A stretch of 64,000 bases of DNA from Perognathus longimembris pacificus (taxonomy: Eukaryota; Chordata; Mammalia; Rodentia; Heteromyidae): assembly GCF_023159225.1 (NCBI RefSeq), contig NC_063180.1:8615297-8679296 (forward strand), given 5' to 3'. The notes under the pieces are model-generated. The model was not told the origin of the DNA and did no database searches. It saw nothing but the letters and a program-made list of their open reading frames with translations. The translations under genes were made by a program, and so were the position numbers. Below are positions 24,404-36,600 of the stretch, piece after piece (position 1 is the stretch's first letter; each line of letters opens with the position of its first letter).

Positions 24404-27400
24404 TTTTTTTTGCCAGCCCTGGGGCATGAACTCAGCCTGAACACTGTCCCTGGCTTCTTTTTGCTCAAGGCTAGCACTCTACCACTTAAAGCACAGTGCC
24501 ACATCCAGCTTTTTCTGCTTATGTGGTGCTGAGGAATCGAACCCAGGGCTTCATGCATGCTAAGTAAACACTCCATCGCCAAGCCACATTCCCAGCCCCA
24601 CCAAATTTTTTGTTTTTTTTTTTTTTTGGCCAGTCCTGGGCCTTGGACTCAGGGCCTGAGCACTGTCCCTGGCTTCTTCCCGCTCAAGGCTAGCACTCTG
24701 CCACTTGAGCGACAGCGCCGCTTCTGGCCGTTTTCTGTATATGTGGTGCTGGGGAATCGAACCTAGGGCCTCGTGTATCCGAGGCAGGCACTCTTGCCAC
24801 TAGGCTATATCCCCAGCCCCCCACCAAAATTTTTAAGAAGAGTATTACAGGGAGAGACATCAGGTAGAAGACAATTCATGTTTTAAGTAGGATATTCAGG
24901 GTGGGATGTTATAGGAGCCGAGACTTGAGGGAAGATGGTCCCAGGCAAAGGGAAACCTGTGTCTTAGCACTATGCCATATATTGTACTATTTAACCTTCA
25001 CAACACAGGTAGGATGCAGTAGTTGCTCATTATCTTATGAAATGAGTATTGGACTAGGTGACTTGCCTGCTAAAAGTCCCAGAGTGGGCGTGGGAGCCTG
25101 GAATCAGATCCAGGTTGAATTCATTCCCTATTAAATGGTTTTCAATGAAAGGAAAAGTGTACTGAGCAGTTAACAACTAGGGAGTTGGCTGAAGGTAATG
25201 GCCTAATACTCAGGAGGCTAACACAAGAGGATTGCAAGTTTGATGCCAGCTATGCTAAATAGGTAAATATAAAGTCTGACCAAGCCCCCTTAATGTGATT
25301 ATGCTAAAATCTTAGCTAGGACCTGTTTGGTGACCTCTGTAGTTCCTGATTTTTAGGAATTTGGAGGATCCATGATGAGATCCAGGGGCCCAATTGGGAC
25401 TGGTGTACCTTTGTAAGAAATCTTCCTGATTTTGTCCCCATTACCCTACACATATCCTGCTAGTGTTTCCTTCCATGTTCCTCTCCTAGCAGAATTAGTG
25501 CTTCATGACTTCCCAGTGTTTTGGGGGAGGCAAGTTTAAAAGGGCTATAAACCCTGAAGTCCACTGGCTTTATCTTTCCCTATATCAGGTCTTTTATGAC
25601 CTGTATGAGTAGGCTGGTTCTGAGAAGTGGCAAGGAGAACTGTGTCAAAGGCAAGGGGTTGGACTTGGTGGTTCTGAGGGTCTCAGCCTCTAGATGTTAA
25701 ACTACTGAATGGTGGATAATCTGTTACTCTACACAAACAGATACGTTGCCACTGGGGGGAGCTCTCATCCTGCTGAATAGAATATAACAGAGGAAAGTCT
25801 ATTGACCACCTACCATGCCTCACTGGAGAAAAGAGAAAAGACCTCACTCACTGTGAGAAGACTCAAAAGCAGCATTGGTGTTCTTAAAGAAAACAATAAA
25901 AATGCTGGGCATAGTGACACACCCCTGAAATTCCAGATAAGTAGGAGATAACAGGATCATGACTTCAAACCCAATCAGGCAAATTAGTTGAGATTCTATC
26001 TCAAAAAACAAAAACGGGGGTGGGGGGTGGGGGGGCTGGGAATATGGCCTAGGGGCAAGAAAGCTTGCCTCCTATACATGAAGCCCTAGGTTCGATTCCT
26101 CAGCACCACATATATAGAAAAGGCCAGAAGTGGCACTCTGGCTCAAGTTGGCAGAGTGCTAGCCTCGAGCAAAAAGAAGCCAGGTTCAGTGTTCATGCCC
26201 TGAGTCCCAAGCCCCAGGACTGGCAAGAAAAAAAAAAACAACAACAACAACCAGGGCTTGGAATTTGGCTTAGCAGTAGAGTGCTTGCCTAGCATGCATA
26301 AAACCCTGGGTTCGATTCCTTAGCACCACATAAACAGAAAAAGGCAGAAGTAGAGCTGTGGCTCAAGTGGTAGAGTGCTAACCTTGAGCAAAAAGAAGCC
26401 AGGAATGGTGCTCAGGTCCTGAGTTCAAGCCCCAGGACTGGCAAAAGAAAAACAAACAAACACAAAAACCAAAAAATGGCTGAGAATATACCCTAAGAGG
26501 CAGAGTGCTTGCTTAATAAGCACAAGCCCTGGCTTCAGTACCCAGTGCTGGGGCAAAAAAAAAAAAAAAAAAAAAAGTTTTAACATTTAAAAAAGTAGGA
26601 AGAACAAAATCTTAGAATAAAAGACTTATAACCTTTGTGCACATCCCTTAACTGTGTGCTTTTTCTCACTTTGCAGTCAGTCAAGGGAATGTTCTGACAT
26701 TACTATGGTTCTGGGCTCCTGCCCAGGCTTGAGCAATGTCTTTACGCCACTCAGAGTGTTCTCATCTGCATTGTTTTCCCTGCACAGAGCTCTCTCTGAA
26801 AAGATTGTCTCTGTCCTTCCGAAGATGAAGTGCCCACACCAGCTAGAGCCCCACCAGATCCAGGGCATGGACTTCATCCACATATTTCCTGTTGTGCAGG
26901 TGAGATCTTCTGTATGCTTCCTAGCCCACAAACTGCAGTTCATGAAACACATCTGGCTTTGAGGCCTGGATCCTAGATCTAGTGGGTATGGTGTGGATTT
27001 GTACAGCAGGACATGGTAATGTTGCCCTCTGCCACTCCTTATTCCCTTTTCATGCTATCATCTTTTTTTTTTTTTTAGTTTTATGGAACATTACATTTGT
27101 TTGTTTGTTTATGGTGCCTGTCCTAGAGCTTGAACTCAGGGCCATAGCTCTATTCCTGAACTTTGTTTTGCTCAAGGCTGGCACTCTTACCACTACAGCC
27201 ACAGCACCACTTCTGTTTTTTGTTTTTTGTTCCAAATTTTTATTATTAAACTGATGTACAGAGAGGTTATAGTTTCATATGTTAGGCATTGGATACATTT
27301 CTTGTACTGTTTGTTACCTCGTCCCTCATTCCCCCCTCCCTCCGCCCCCTTTCCCTTTCCCCCCATGAGGTGTTCAGTTCACTTACACCAAACAGTTTTG

Positions 27401-27784
27401 CAAGTATTGCTTTTGTAGTTGTTTGTCTTTTTTTACCCTGTGTCTCTTGATTTTGGTATTCCCTTTCAATTTCCTAGTTCTAATACCAGTATAGACGGTT
27501 TCCAAACCACTTCTGTTTTGTTTTGTTTTTTTCTGAGTAGTTTATTAGAGATAAGAGTCTCACTGACTTTCCTGCCCAGGTTGGCTTTGAACTGTGATCC
27601 TTAGATCTCACCTTCCTGAGTAGCTAAGATTATAGGCATGAACCACCAGCACCTGGCAGTATTTTTATACAAAGTATAAAACAGTTTTTAGTTTATTTGT
27701 AAATGAGAAATAGATGAGAAAGTAGTATTTATTTCAGGGTATGGAATACATAACAGTAAATAAACTCACTAAAACCAACAAATC

Positions 27785-27833
<49 letters not shown>

Positions 27834-30570
27834 AATGGATCTTGGCCTAATTCCAAGACCAACAAGTGGTAGTATGCCTGTAGATAGTACATTAATTCTG
27901 AACTTAGCAGTGTTCAAAGCATCTATTACAATTCCTGTCTTACCTTTGAGGAAGGTGAGATTAGGAAGTCTGATAAAGGACAGATAACTAGGGAATGGAC
28001 AACTAAGAATACCCATCTAACCTCTGTATCTCAGGTCTTATGCCTTTCCTACTCTACCACTCTTGAAGCTGCTGAGAAAATTGCTGCATAGCCTTTGCCT
28101 GAAAAATCTTCTAATTCCACATTAGGGCTATGTAAGAGCATTGCCTCCAGACTTCTATGTTCCCATTGCACCTCTGCAACTTCCTAGTTGTGGGCCTTGG
28201 GAAATGACTTAACTTCTCATTTGTTAAATATGGAGAATAATAGTGTATACTTGATAGGATGAGAAATAATTGATATGTGTAGAGAACTTAGAAGAAGGAC
28301 TGGCTCATCTTTTAAGTACTCTAAATGTACCAAATACTGGCTTCTCTTATTATTTACTTGCTAAGTCTAGTGGAATGAAATGCCATCGATTTTGTAAATT
28401 CATAAGTAATATTAATAAATTTGAGACTGAGAGTTTAACTCAGAATTTGATTTATATTGTCATTAGACTTCTGTCTCTGTGAGGCAAGGAGATAGTACCT
28501 GATCCTTTTTGTGAAAGGGTGAGTTTAGGGCCAGATGTTGATTACAGAAACCTCTAAGAGTCATACTGTAAAGCTGTTGACCTTTCTCCTAAAGCCTGGA
28601 TGTCTAAGCATTAGATCTTACTCCAGACCATGCTAAAGTAGTGGGGGCAGCACATTGATTCCAGATATCAGAAGATGAGTGAGAAATGATCTTCCCAATC
28701 AGCTTGGACATTTGAGGTCCTGTTGGTGTTTCATACTGTGAGTACTGTGCTAGAGACACTCCTGTCTGGACAGGAAAGCATGGGTGAGTAATTGCCACAT
28801 TGCTTAGTTCGTGGGCCTATAAAACTTGAAAGCAGAAATAGAGGTTAACCTGGAGCTTGCACTTGTAGTTTGCCAGGTAAGAAAGAACATTTTTAAAGGT
28901 AGCTACTATGTTGCTTTCTCCGTCATTTCCTAAAAGACCATTTAATACCTGATCTCAGACAAGAGGACAGTACTTCAAATTGAATACATTTAGCATTATG
29001 AAAAACTCCCACCTGTCTGAAGGTTTTTCCTGCTTTCTAGGCACTAGTGAAAGGTTAGTCAGAGAACAGTAAGTAATTGGGAACTGTTAACATAGTTGTC
29101 TGACATGATCTCTCATATTCACAACATTTGGCAAAGCTACAGTAACACTCTGAAAGTTAGCTGAAAGATAAACAGAAAGCCCACAGATTAGGAGAAGATC
29201 TTTACCAGCCATTCAACGGACAAAGGCCTCATATCTAAAATATATGCAGAACTAAAAAAATTACCTTCATCCAAAACAAAACCGCAAAGAACCAATAGCC
29301 CCTCATCAAGTGGGCTAAAGACTTAAAAAGAGACTTCTCTGAAGAGGAAATGGGAATGGCCAAGAGACATATGAAAAAGTGCTCTATATCACTGGCCATA
29401 AAAGAAATGCAAATCCAAACAACATTGAGATTCCATCTCACCCCAGTAAGAATGTCCTATATCAAGAAAACTTACAATAACTACTGTTGGAGGGGATGTG
29501 GCCAAAAGGGAACCCTACTTCATTGTTGGTGGGAATGTATACTGGTTCAGCCACTCTGGCAAGCCAAGCGGTATGGAGATTCCTCAGAAGGCTAAACATA
29601 GAACTCCCCTATGACCCAGCAGCCCCACTTTTGGGTATCTATCCAAAAGACCACAAACAAAATCACACTAAAGCCACCAGCACAACAATGTTCATCGCAG
29701 CACAATTTGTAATAGCTAGAATCTGGAACCAACCCAGATGCCCCTCAGTAGAGGAATGGATCAGGAAAATGTGGTACGTATACACAATGGAATTTTATGC
29801 CTCTATCAGAAAGAATGACATTGCCCCATTTGTAAGGAAATGGAAGGACTTGGAAAAAATTATACTAAGTGAAGTGAGCTGGACCCAAAGAAACATGGAC
29901 TCTATGGTCTCCCAAATAGGGAATAATTAGCACAGGTTTAGGCAAGTCACAGCAGAGGATCACAAGAGCCCAGTAGCTGTACCCTTATGAACACATAAGA
30001 TGATGCTAAGTGAAATGAACTCCACATTATGGAAACGATTGTTATATCACAGTTGTAACTACATTCAACGTGCCATATGTAACTGTAGCTTCAATTAATG
30101 ATGATCTTCTTGTATCACCCTCCTGTGGTTGTACTTACACTATCTCTGTATGTTATCTGAGTATATTGGAAACTGTGTATACTGGTGTTAGAACTAGGAA
30201 ATTGAAAGGGAATACCAAATTTGAGAGACACAGGGTAAAAAAAGACAAACAACTACAAAAGCAATACTTACAAACTGTTTGGTGTAAATGAACTGAACAA
30301 CTCATGGCGGGGGAAGGAAAATGGGGAGGGGGGAGGGGGAACGAGGGAGGAGGTAACAAACAGTACAAGAAATGTATCCAGGGGCTGGGGATATGGCCTA
30401 GTGGCAAGAGTGCCTGCCTCAGATACACGAGGCCCTAGGTTCGATTCCCCAGCACCACATATACAGAAAACGGCCAGAAGCGGCGCTGTGGCTCAAGTGG
30501 CAGAGTGCTAGCCTTGAGCGGGAAGAAGCCAGGGACAGTGCTCAGGCCCTGAGTCCAAAGCCCAGGACTG

Positions 30571-30604
<34 letters not shown>

Positions 30605-33600
30605 AATGTATCCAATGCCTAAGGTATGAAACTGTAACCTCCCTGTAATTCAGTTTGATAATAATTTTTTAAAAAAAGAAAGAAAGAAAGTTAGCTGAGA
30701 AGAAAATGGATCTAACTTCCAGGCACTGGCAGTCTAGGATACATCTTTTTTCTTCCATGCTAGACATGAGTACCATGAAGTATGTACTTGTCTCATGCTA
30801 GGGGAGCTCTGGCACAGCCTGCCTGTCCAGAAGGCCCCTTTCTTCATGCTGGGAGACTCCTGGGACTCCATACCCAATCACTTGTTTCAGGATCCAGACC
30901 AGGAATAACTATATCCTTGTTGTATCGGTTAAGTATATCTGATTCATGGAGGCACATCTGAAAATGAAACAGACATGAAGGATCAGAAACTGGGTCTTGA
31001 GACCTAAATGAAAACAGAACTAAATTGAGTTGAGCACTGAGGCAGCTGCTTTAGTTGTCCACGAATGGTCTTGGGTGAGAATGAGAATGGGAGGCTAAGT
31101 GGTTCTGAATACTGCCTCATTTGCCACCTCCACTTGTGATTTAAGTTGGTACCTGAGGTCATTATTTGGAGGCAGGGTACTGTAGAGTAGTAAAACAAAA
31201 TGAAAGATATTAACCAGAAAAGAGCATTTTTCATAGGATTACACTCTATGGTACATAGGGTACATGGTACATAGTTACCTGCAGCCACCCTAGCCTGAAC
31301 CACTAATTCCAAAACATGTCTTTTACTAGAGTTACTGTCTTCTAAACAAGGCCCTTTGTACTAGCATCTTGCACGGGCCATGTGTCTACTTGCCTAGACA
31401 GACCTCACAAGTGGTGCTATGCTTTTATACTACCTCCAAACTGCTTTGCAGATGTAGCTGCTTTGTTGTAGAGAGTGGCAACTATGTCCTTCAGTGATGA
31501 AGGAAGTGAATGAATACCAGGAAGAAGCATCAAAGGCTTTTTCTGCACTCAATACCTTACCTCACCACCTGCATCTCTGACAGAATATGGGGGGCAGGGA
31601 GGGGGGAAGTATAGTTATACACGGGGTTTTAAGTTGGGTAAAGAAAAGAGTAGTTGCTTCCAGTTGTCAACTCAGTGGAGCAAGGAAACATTTATTAATA
31701 CCCATTTGCCTCACGATCTGTTGTGAAAAGGCCTCCAAGTATTGACTCCCAGCTTTACATTTTTGCAGCTACAGATCAGTGAGCAAATACATAATCTGTG
31801 TGTGCCTTGGGTTCAGTTACAGTTGGCCACTGACTCTTCCTTGGAAATGTCATGAGATAGAAGAGAGAATGTTGGGCTAATCCAGTGGGCTCTTGACGTA
31901 GTACGTAGTGTTCTCTCCTCTGAATATCAGGATTTTTTTCATCTGTTGAAGGAACAGTTATACTTGTTATTCTCCATGGAGAATACCCTGTCTGTGGTGC
32001 AAGCAGCACAGGAAATAGGGAGGTTTACAGTAAGATCAGTCATTTGCACCAGTAGTGGAAAGATATTCTATCAGCTATCAGCCTTGTGCTTCAGGTACTT
32101 TCAGATCACTCTAGTATTACGATATTTTTCACTCCTATAGTAGCTCCGTGCCATCAGAAATGTCATGGAATATATCTTTCCTTTATAGAGAGGCAAACTG
32201 ATGTCTAATGATGTGAGGTACAGCTTTAAAGCATGTGTGCAGCTACTTGGCACTGGTCCCACTATGTCTTAGAATTTCTGGTGCCTAGCCAATTGCTTTT
32301 CCTCTAGAGTAGCCTGTCTTAGTATGTGCTGATGGGTTTTGTTTTGTTTTGTTTTCTTTGTTTATTCTACTCTGTTCTTTTTCTTTTCACCTAGTTGGTT
32401 CAGCCTTGCCAATTTGAACTCACAAGTATGTTGTCTCTGAGTAGCCTTCAATACAATGAAGTTTCTTTCTTTTCAACTCATCTTTCCTCACTTTCTCTCC
32501 CAGTGGCTGGTGAAACGAGCTATAGAAACAAAAGAAGAGATGGGTGACTACATCCGCTCCTACTCTGTAGCCCAGTTCCAGAAAACCTACAGTCTCCCGG
32601 AGGTCAGTATTGTGTCCTTCATTCTTGTTCAGCATTAGCTGAATACATTAGCCGAACAGCATTAGCATCTACTCAGAGACACTCAGGAAGAGGCAGTGTA
32701 GCTTAGGCTCTAGGCATCTCTGCCCTGCCTTGGTTTCACCCCAGCATTGAAGAGGAGCCTGATGGCTTGTTAGAACAACTCTTTTTTTTTTTAAAGTTCT
32801 AAAAGTAATATTCAGAGGGATTTACACTAACATAAGTCAGTTAATGAGTACATTTCTTTTTGAACATTGTCACTCCCTCCCTCATTTTCTCCCAGTTTTT
32901 TCCTGTGGAATCTCTCCCCACGTTGTAAAATCCATTTGCAACGTAGTGTCTAGTGAGTATCACTGCTGAATTAATTCACTCATTGTTCCACTATTTTAGA
33001 ACAGCTTTTTAAATGCCACTGAGTGTGAAGCACTACAATTTTGTCATTTTTCTCTAAATTTTGCCCTTTGATCCAGAACTTTTATTAAATTATAAGGTCC
33101 TATTTTTGTATAAGGTTCTTGGAGTAACCACTTATGAGAGACATTACTAACAATTTTTAACAATTATAATAATAGCTAAAACACTGTCAAAATCTTAGTA
33201 TATGGCAGTCCTTCTATTCTTTGCCTATTCTCAGATAGGTATGGGAGATGGAGGAACTGAAGCTTCAAATTTGGTTAACTTACCTGAAATGTCAGTGCTT
33301 ACTAGGATTTGAATGAGAATAGTTGTCTTAAGCACTATTCTCCATGACCTATTTTTCTCTTACTGGATCTTTTTGTTTTTGTTTTTGTTTTTGTTTTTTT
33401 TTTTGGCCAGTCCTGGGACTTGGACTCAGGGCCTGAGCACTGTCCCTGGCTTCTTTTTGCTCAAGGCTAGCACTCTGCCACTTGAGCCACAGTGCCACTT
33501 CTGGCCATTTTCTGTATATGTGGTGCTGGGGAATTGAACCCAGGGCCTCATGTATACGAAGCAAGCACTCTTGCCACTAGGCCATATCCCCAGCCCCTTA

Positions 33601-36600
33601 CTGGATCTTTTGAAGACATCTTCACTAGTCCCAGTCTTTTTCTGTAGAGAAAATATTCTAATTTGTTAGAAATATCAGGCAAAGTAGTTATGGGAAGTCA
33701 TTTTTAAAGTATATTTCTGAACAATTCAGTTATTCTTTTTTTTTTTTGGTCACGGGGCTTGAACTCGGGGCCTGGGCACTGTTTCTGAGCTGTTTTGCTC
33801 AAGGCTACAGCTCTAACACTTTGAGCCACAGCATTACATTGAGTCACACCATCAGTCCTAGTTATCTTTAGTAATTAATTGGAGGTAAGAGTTTCACAGG
33901 AACTTTTCTGCCCAGGCTGGCTTCCAGCCTTGATCCTTAGATGTCAGCCTCCTGAGATTATAGGTGTGAGCCACCAGTGTTCAGCTTTAGTTTTCTTTAC
34001 CTGGGATTTGCTTAATTCCTGGATTTTGTCTTCCAGGATGATGACTTCAGAAAGAGAAAAGACAAGGCCATCAAGACGGTTGTTGACCTCTCCGTAAGTA
34101 CTCTTGCCTATGTATTTCTCTTCCAACAGTGTGAGGCCTTTAGATTAAATAGTGTGTCAATTGCAGGGGTTGTCTAGGAGCTGACCTCCAATGGATGTGT
34201 GAGGTAGATTCTGCCACTGCCAACATCTATGTTTTTAGTTCCACTTATGGAACTAAGGGAAAAGTATCCAAATGCTTGTTGGTCCCAGTACAGGGATGAC
34301 TTGCGTAGCTCTAGAGAGCAGAAGATAAACTGGAGGTGGTAAGTTGAACTTACTGCACCACCTTTTTCCTTTTGATAGATTTGGTGAGGCAGTGTAGTTC
34401 TGAGGGAAAGTCACTTTACACATGATTACTGTGTATTACATGTGTATCTACCTCCCCATCATGGAGAATGGTGGAGCAGACTAGAGCTTGGGTCCTTTTC
34501 AAAACACTCAGAGCCATGGGATCCTTGTCAGTAGTACTTCTGGTCCCTGAAGCCTTACAAAACTCAAGGAATGAGGCTGGGAATATGGCCTAGTGGTAAG
34601 AGTGCTTGCCTCGCATACATGAAGCACTGGGTTCGATTCCTCAGCACCACATATACAGAAAATGGCCAGAAGTGGTACTGTGGCTCACGTGGCAGAATGC
34701 TAGCCTTGAGCAAAAAGAAGCCAGGGACAGTGCTCAGGCCCTGAGTTCAAGGCCCAGGACTGGCCAAAAACAACAACAACACAACCTAGGCAATCTCTCT
34801 GTCTTCCTAAAGCTCAAGGAATGAAGCTTCGGTGCCTGATGTACATTTCTCTCTTCCAGCAATAGCATTAGTGTTATTTGTGTTTTGTTCACTTCGTCTA
34901 ATTCATATCATACCTACCATTCTACTCAATCCTTTGTGTAGGATTCAGCCATGCTTATACCGGTAGCTATAATTGATTTTATAATTGATAGTCTATTAAA
35001 GTCATCTAGCTTAAATTCCAGGTAAATAACTTGGGTTGTATCATATAATTTTCAAGATTGAGGTTGTCTGGTTTGTATGGCTTTGTAAGTTAACTATGGA
35101 GTCTTTCTTTGATAAAAGATTCGGAACTGCATCATCTTGAGAGTAAATTTGTGGTTTCCCAAAATAATTTCTCTGAAAAGAACATCGGTCATTTGATGAT
35201 GAAAGATAAGATATGCTCATGTAAAACAAACATGTCTGTGTCATTTTGTAATTGTAATTTCTGTGTGTTACTTAATTCCATCTTGAAATGGATGGGATTG
35301 AACACTTTTAAGATAGGGGTACTTGAAATCGGGTATTGTCTTCTGATTTAGTGGCAGTATTGAATAGAAAGAAGAGATAATTATGTGACACTGGAATAGC
35401 TTGTGTGAGTGTATGTGCGTGTGTGTGTGCTGGTCCTGAACCCAGGGCCTGGGTGCTCTTCTTAAGCTTTTTTGGCTCAAGGCTAGCACTCGACCACTTT
35501 GAGCCACAGCTCCTCTTCCAGTTTCTAGTGATTCATTAATTAAGAGTATCATGGCCTTTCTGCTCAGGTTGAGTAACTAGGATTACAAGTGTGAGCCACC
35601 AGCACCTGGTTACCAGAGTAGTTTTCTTTCTTGGTTGTGAGCTTGGTGTTCAATTTAGAACATCCTAAAAGTTTCTTTTCTTTCATTTTCATGCTTGGTA
35701 CTAGTGCTTGAACTCAGAACCTTGTGCTTTCACTCAGCTTTCTTGCTTATGGCTAGTGCTCTACCACTTGATCTGGTATTTTCCTTGTTAATTGGAGTTT
35801 GAGTCTCATGGACTTCTCTGCCCAGGCTAGCTTTGAACTTCAATCTTCATGATTTTAACTTTCTGAGTAGCTAGGATTTACTAATGTACAATATCAAGGC
35901 CTGACTGAAAGTTCTTTTTTTAAAGGTTGATAGATGAAGCTAAAGAAAACCAGCACTAATCTCAACACAGAAATAGCTACTTTTAGTGCTTAATTATATA
36001 TGTGTTAGCTATCTTTCCATCACTGTGACAAAATACCTGATAACAACTTATAAGGAGCAAAGATTTATTTTGGTTTCAGGGATTTTAGTCCATCATCACT
36101 TGACCCCCATTGCTTTGGGCTTCTGGCAAGGCAGAACATCCTGATTGAGAGTGTGGTATAGCAAATCTGTTCAGCTCATGGCAACTAGAAGGCAAAGAGC
36201 TAGGGGAAAGAGGAGGGAACAAAACAAATCCTTCAGTGACATGACCCTAGTGATGTTTTTCCTCCAATTAGTCTCTACTTCCTAAAGCTCCACCCCCTCC
36301 AATAGCCCATTGAGGTATGAATCCATCAAAAGACTAGTATATAATGAGGTCAGAGCTCTCAGCATTTAAATCTACCTGTGAACATTGCTGCATTGGGGAC
36401 CAATGAAGACATTTCAGGTCCCAAAGATAACATAGTAACTAACATTCTAATGTGTTCATGTATTTTTAAGTTGACTTAGAATCATAATTTAATTTAATTT
36501 TGTAACTTTTTTGCTTGCCAAAATAGAATCTTTTGGGCTGGGAATATGGCCTAGTGGCAAGAGTGCCTGACTCGTATACATGAAGCCCTGGCTTCGATTC

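Larger units (their letters stand above)
16758..26787 (+). other. CCDC93: CCDC93 intron 3
   Basis: 10.0 kb. It holds an old B1, a MIR, a CT tract, an 18-base-flanked L1, the unnamed broken reading frames (21.3-23.4 kb), two antisense SINEs side by side (24.4-24.8 kb), a second MIR and the four-SINE cluster (25.9-26.6 kb). I see nothing nameable at 17100-17900, 18900-19800 or 23410-24350. Confidence 0.9.
26900..32503 (+). other. CCDC93: CCDC93 intron 4
   Basis: 5.6 kb. It holds the SINE split by an L1, a CA repeat, a MIR and the L1 with its nested SINE. The part 30700-32500 has no repeat or gene I can name. Confidence 0.9.
32603..34036 (+). other. CCDC93: CCDC93 intron 5
   Basis: 1.4 kb, about one third of it made of two antisense SINEs; also a diverged MIR near 33200. 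Confidence 0.9.

Noticed and set aside
26065..26292. Recurrent short frames reading [15 protein letters not shown] and similar, found at about ten places
   Set aside because: They are translations of the IDL-Geo-type SINE and recur wherever it inserted.
26654..26962. A longer exon 4 reading through from 26654
   Set aside because: The frame is open, but the conserved protein and the split codon 84 both require the acceptor at 26788.
29487..29930. A host gene encoding a 147-residue protein
   Set aside because: The translation is the C-terminus of L1 ORF2, flanked by L1 3' UTR and a target-site duplication.
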